From: an uncultured Gammaproteobacteria bacterium
Lineage (GTDB): Bacteria; Pseudomonadota; Gammaproteobacteria; Pseudomonadales; UBA5518
Reading direction: 5' to 3'
Assembly: GCA_903921135.1 (NCBI GenBank)
Contig: CAIXOY010000048.1
Location: forward strand, 1 to 7,583
Length of the DNA: 7,583 nt
Below, one piece after another: positions 4,963-7,583 of the stretch. The first letter of the stretch is position 1. Each line of letters begins with the position of its first letter. The notes under the pieces are model-generated. The model did not search any database. It was given only the letters and a program-made list of their open reading frames with translations, and had not been told where the DNA came from. The position numbers and the translations under genes are program-made.

Positions 4963-7583
4963 ATGGAGATACCTCCGTCCGGGCTTCAGGCGCGCGCGCC
5001 CGTTCCCGTGGCTGCGCCCACGGAAACACCCGCGCCCGTGTCCGGGCAGTCAGTAGAGGCCGTTGTCACAGCAGTGCGCCCGCGACTCGCTTCAGGCACA
5101 GCGGCAGGATTCATCCTCGAACTTGATGCTCCCGGACTCGACGGACCGCTCGAGGCCAGCAGCCCGCGATCACTCGAACCGGGCAGCAGGCTGCTGCTGC
5201 GTTTCGTCGACAGCGGCCGTGCCCGCGTGGAAAGCGTGATTGAGAATCCCCGGCTTCCGTCGGCCCAGACCCAGGCACCGGCTCAGCAGGCGCTGCGGGA
5301 GGCACTTCCGCGCCAGCAGCCTCTCGCAGAGGCGTTCACGGACATGTCACGGTTGCTGCAGACGGCACCCCTTCCGGAAGAAGTAAAACGCGGAATGGAG
5401 CGCATGCTGAGCACGCTGCCCACGCCAGCGCAATTGAGCACCGGACCAGGTCTGCGCGCGGCCATCGCGGCCAGCGGCACTTTCCTGGAGTCACGCTTGC
5501 AGCGCAGCGACACCCGGACGCCCCGGGGAGCAATGGATATGACGGTGCGGCCCGACGCACAGTCAGCTCAACCACGCGCGGACACACCCCCGCCAGACAC
5601 ATCCGGCAACGCAGCCTCACGGCTGTGGCGGCTTCTGGGCCGCGTGGCACCGCCTTCGGCGCCAGCAAGACCGGCTGCCAATCCTTCGCCATCCGGGTCC
5701 GTCGCCGGAACCGGAACGGGGACGGGCATTGCCCGAGGCGCCATCCCGCCGAATGCCAATCCCGCTTCAGCGAGCAACCAGGCTTATGCTCCGGGAAGAG
5801 TGCCCGCTCCCGGAGTTGGGCTCACACCAGGCAGCAGCGCGCCCCCCGAAACACATGGGGTCGCTCAGGGCGCAACCACGATAGCCCCCCCCCCTTCTCC
5901 CCGGCCAATGAACCCCGTGGACGCCCCTGCCGCGCGTGCGCCCACACCGGGAAATCCTGCAGCAGAATCTTCGCGCAGCTCACCACCCTCCAACACTCTT
6001 GCGGCGCAGGAGCCACGCCTGCAGAGCGAGGCGCCCCGGAGTTCGACACCCTCTGTGCAAGCAGCGCCGGGGCAACCGGAGCACGGGCAGGGGGGGCGCT
6101 ATACGGGCGTGCCAACGCAAACGCCGGCGGACGGCACTACGACCGTGCCGCAGCAGCGAGCAGCGCCCGTCCCACCGATGCCTGCCACAGCCACGTCTCG
6201 CACAGAGCCGCCCACGGCGGCCCCGGATGCAGACGCTCCAGCGCCAACCAGTAGAGATGGCCTTCCACCCGACGGGCGACGCGGGTCCGCAGCACCGGCT
6301 GAGCAGGGTTCCCGTGATGCCTCACTCACACGGGAGCGGCTCCCGTCAGCATTGGACGGTCAATACATGCGACCGCCCGCGGCTGCCAGAGTATCGGCGG
6401 GCACACCGGGCCCTACTGCAGGAGCGGAATCCGGATCAACGTCCACATCTACTTCGGCTCCAACGGCGTCCAATGCGACGCCGGTGGGCAGGGCCACACC
6501 TGCTCCTGCCGCCGAACACGATATTGATGCGAGAGTGCCAACGGACCGTCGGCCCACACCGCCCGGCATTTCTCCCCGAAACGGACCGGATCTGCTTCAG
6601 CCCCGCCCCTCACCATCGAGCCCGAACCCGTACGGACCTGCGGGGGCTGCCGGGACGGCTTCGCCACCTGCACCACCGCAACGGGCCACTGCGACTGCAG
6701 CAGTGCCCATTGGCAATTCACCCGAGACCCAGGGCCCGGTGCAACCGAAGGACACACCGCCCCCTCCGCCTTCTCGCTCAGCCCCGGATCTGTCGTCGTT
6801 TCCCCGGCCACCGGTCGCGCCACAGCAACGAGGGGCGGCTAGCGGGGTTGAGGGTGAGCAGCCACGCCAGAGCGTTGAGGCTTCCGGTCTTCCGCCCCTG
6901 CCCGCGCGCGCGCCTGCACTCGCTACCGCACGAGGCATTCCACGGACTGCACACGAAGAGCCGGGAACGACGGCTGACACAAGTCAGAGAACCTCCCGCA
7001 GACACGGAACGCTCGCCGCCGAGGGCGGAACGCAGGATGAGGCCCTGCGCCGGGACCTCAAGGCCTCGCTGGGGCTGCTGCGCTCTTCACTGCTCGAACT
7101 GATGCCGCGTGGCTCTGCCACGGGCCTGCCACTGACAAGCGCAACGCCCGAGCCAAGCCGCCTTGGCCAGGAGGTGGGAAGCGCTCTGTACAACGCGCGC
7201 GGTCAACTGCCTGCAGGTTCTGACCCATTGCCTGGCGCCGCGTCGTCTGGCGGGCGGGATCACGGGAGCAGGACAACGAAAACGCCGGAAGACGATGCCG
7301 TGGGCCAACTGTTGCGACTGGTGGAAGGTGCGCTGGCACGCACCCGCGTGCATCAACTCGCATCGCTCAACGACGCGCGCACACCAAACGATCCGGCCGG
7401 CAGTGCGCCCGCGTGGTCCATCGAGATTCCGATCCCGTCTGCCTCGGGCTTCGACTCCCTCAGACTTCGCCTCGAAGAGCCGCCGGGCCGCCGGGGTGAA
7501 ACCGCCCGTGAGTCACGCGAGTGGAGCGTGATGCTCTGCCTCGATTGCGCGAGCCTTGGCCCCATCCACGCGCTGGTCCGGCT
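4963..7583 (+). CDS. FliK-type flagellar hook-length control protein with very long linker (3' end missing)
   Basis: Open for 873 codons to the right edge. FliK-type proteins are exported molecular rulers that set hook length and trigger the substrate switch at FlhB. Residues about 30-98 form a beta-rich domain (GFILELDAPGL, LEPGSRLLLRFVDSG). Residues 107-180 are helical and end in the family-like GLRAAIAASGTFLESRL. Residues about 190-690 are a Pro/Ala/Thr/Ser-rich, probably disordered linker. From about 690 the conserved part returns: LLRLVEGALARTRVHQLASL, WSIEIPIP at 818-825, and EWSVMLCLDCASLGPIHALVR at the edge, the beginning of the FliK C-terminal domain. E. coli FliK has 375 residues, so this one is exceptionally long. 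The ATG at 4963 has AGG 8 nt upstream; the in-frame ATG at 4915 lacks a ribosome binding site. In related bacteria an FlhB-like switch gene often follows, just beyond this window. Confidence 0.8.
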   Translation, partial: MEIPPSGLQARAPVPVAAPTETPAPVSGQSVEAVVTAVRPRLASGTAAGFILELDAPGLDGPLEASSPRSLEPGSRLLLRFVDSGRARVESVIENPRLPSAQTQAPAQQALREALPRQQPLAEAFTDMSRLLQTAPLPEEVKRGMERMLSTLPTPAQLSTGPGLRAAIAASGTFLESRLQRSDTRTPRGAMDMTVRPDAQSAQPRADTPPPDTSGNAASRLWRLLGRVAPPSAPARPAANPSPSGSVAGTGTGTGIARGAIPPNANPASASNQAYAPGRVPAPGVGLTPGSSAPPETHGVAQGATTIAPPPSPRPMNPVDAPAARAPTPGNPAAESSRSSPPSNTLAAQEPRLQSEAPRSSTPSVQAAPGQPEHGQGGRYTGVPTQTPADGTTTVPQQRAAPVPPMPATATSRTEPPTAAPDADAPAPTSRDGLPPDGRRGSAAPAEQGSRDASLTRERLPSALDGQYMRPPAAARVSAGTPGPTAGAESGSTSTSTSAPTASNATPVGRATPAPAAEHDIDARVPTDRRPTPPGISPRNGPDLLQPRPSPSSPNPYGPAGAAGTASPPAPPQRATATAAVPIGNSPETQGPVQPKDTPPPPPSRSAPDLSSFPRPPVAPQQRGAASGVEGEQPRQSVEASGLPPLPARAPALATARGIPRTAHEEPGTTADTSQRTSRRHGTLAAEGGTQDEALRRDLKASLGLLRSSLLELMPRGSATGLPLTSATPEPSRLGQEVGSALYNARGQLPAGSDPLPGAASSGGRDHGSRTTKTPEDDAVGQLLRLVEGALARTRVHQLASLNDARTPNDPAGSAPAWSIEIPIPSASGFDSLRLRLEEPPGRRGETARESREWSVMLCLDCASLGPIHALVR
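5885..5894 (+). repeat. C10 homopolymer inside the fliK-type gene
   Basis: Ten consecutive C residues encode part of Ala-Pro-Pro-Pro at about residues 308-311. The present length keeps the gene in frame. Loss of one C would lead to a TGA at 5909-5911. Gain of one would lead into a frame that stops at 6252-6254. Either change removes the C-terminal FliK domain, so slippage would act as an on/off switch. A G7 run at 6090-6096 is a lesser case. Confidence 0.85.

Noticed and set aside
5936..7102. 388-codon plus-strand frame within the fliK-type gene
   Set aside because: It is a +1 shadow of the Pro/Ala-rich linker, full of Arg, His and Pro. The true frame stays open from 4963 to 7583 and has conserved domains on both sides.

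Overview
The window comes from a high-G+C, motile Gram-negative bacterium, most likely a gammaproteobacterium. This rests on gene content: a System I (Ccm) cytochrome c maturation operon placed back to back with a flagellar hook-length-control (FliK) type gene. No rRNA or tRNA gene is present to narrow it further.

Minus strand, 4849 down to 1: ccmA, ccmB, ccmC, ccmD, ccmE and ccmF in canonical order. ccmF is cut by the left window edge. CcmA and CcmB with CcmC and CcmD form the membrane ABC complex that loads heme onto the chaperone CcmE and releases it. CcmF is the integral-membrane heme lyase that attaches heme to apocytochrome c. The genes overlap or lie within a few bases of each other, with one exception: about 247 bp between ccmB and ccmC.

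That 247-bp gap is the most interesting part. It holds a perfect FNR/Anr palindrome (TTGAT-N4-ATCAA). On the plus strand, opposite to ccm, it also has a stem-loop starting exactly 41.5 bp from the FNR box centre, a C/U-rich anti-Shine-Dalgarno stretch, and a Rho-independent terminator with six U residues that ends at the ccmB stop codon. I read this as a candidate FNR-controlled small RNA of about 76 nt. A weaker promoter, a 7-bp inverted repeat and a leader hairpin precede ccmC on the minus strand.

Positions 4850 to 4962 separate ccmA from the plus-strand gene. They contain an exact 8-bp inverted repeat whose arms are two consensus TATAAT boxes facing each other. These would drive ccmA leftward and the fliK-type gene rightward from start points about 3 bp apart.

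Plus strand, 4963 to the right edge: one open reading frame of more than 873 codons with no stop in the window. It has an N-terminal FliK-like domain, a Pro/Ala/Thr-rich linker of about 500 residues containing a C10 tract, and the beginning of the conserved C-terminal FliK domain, which is cut by the window edge.
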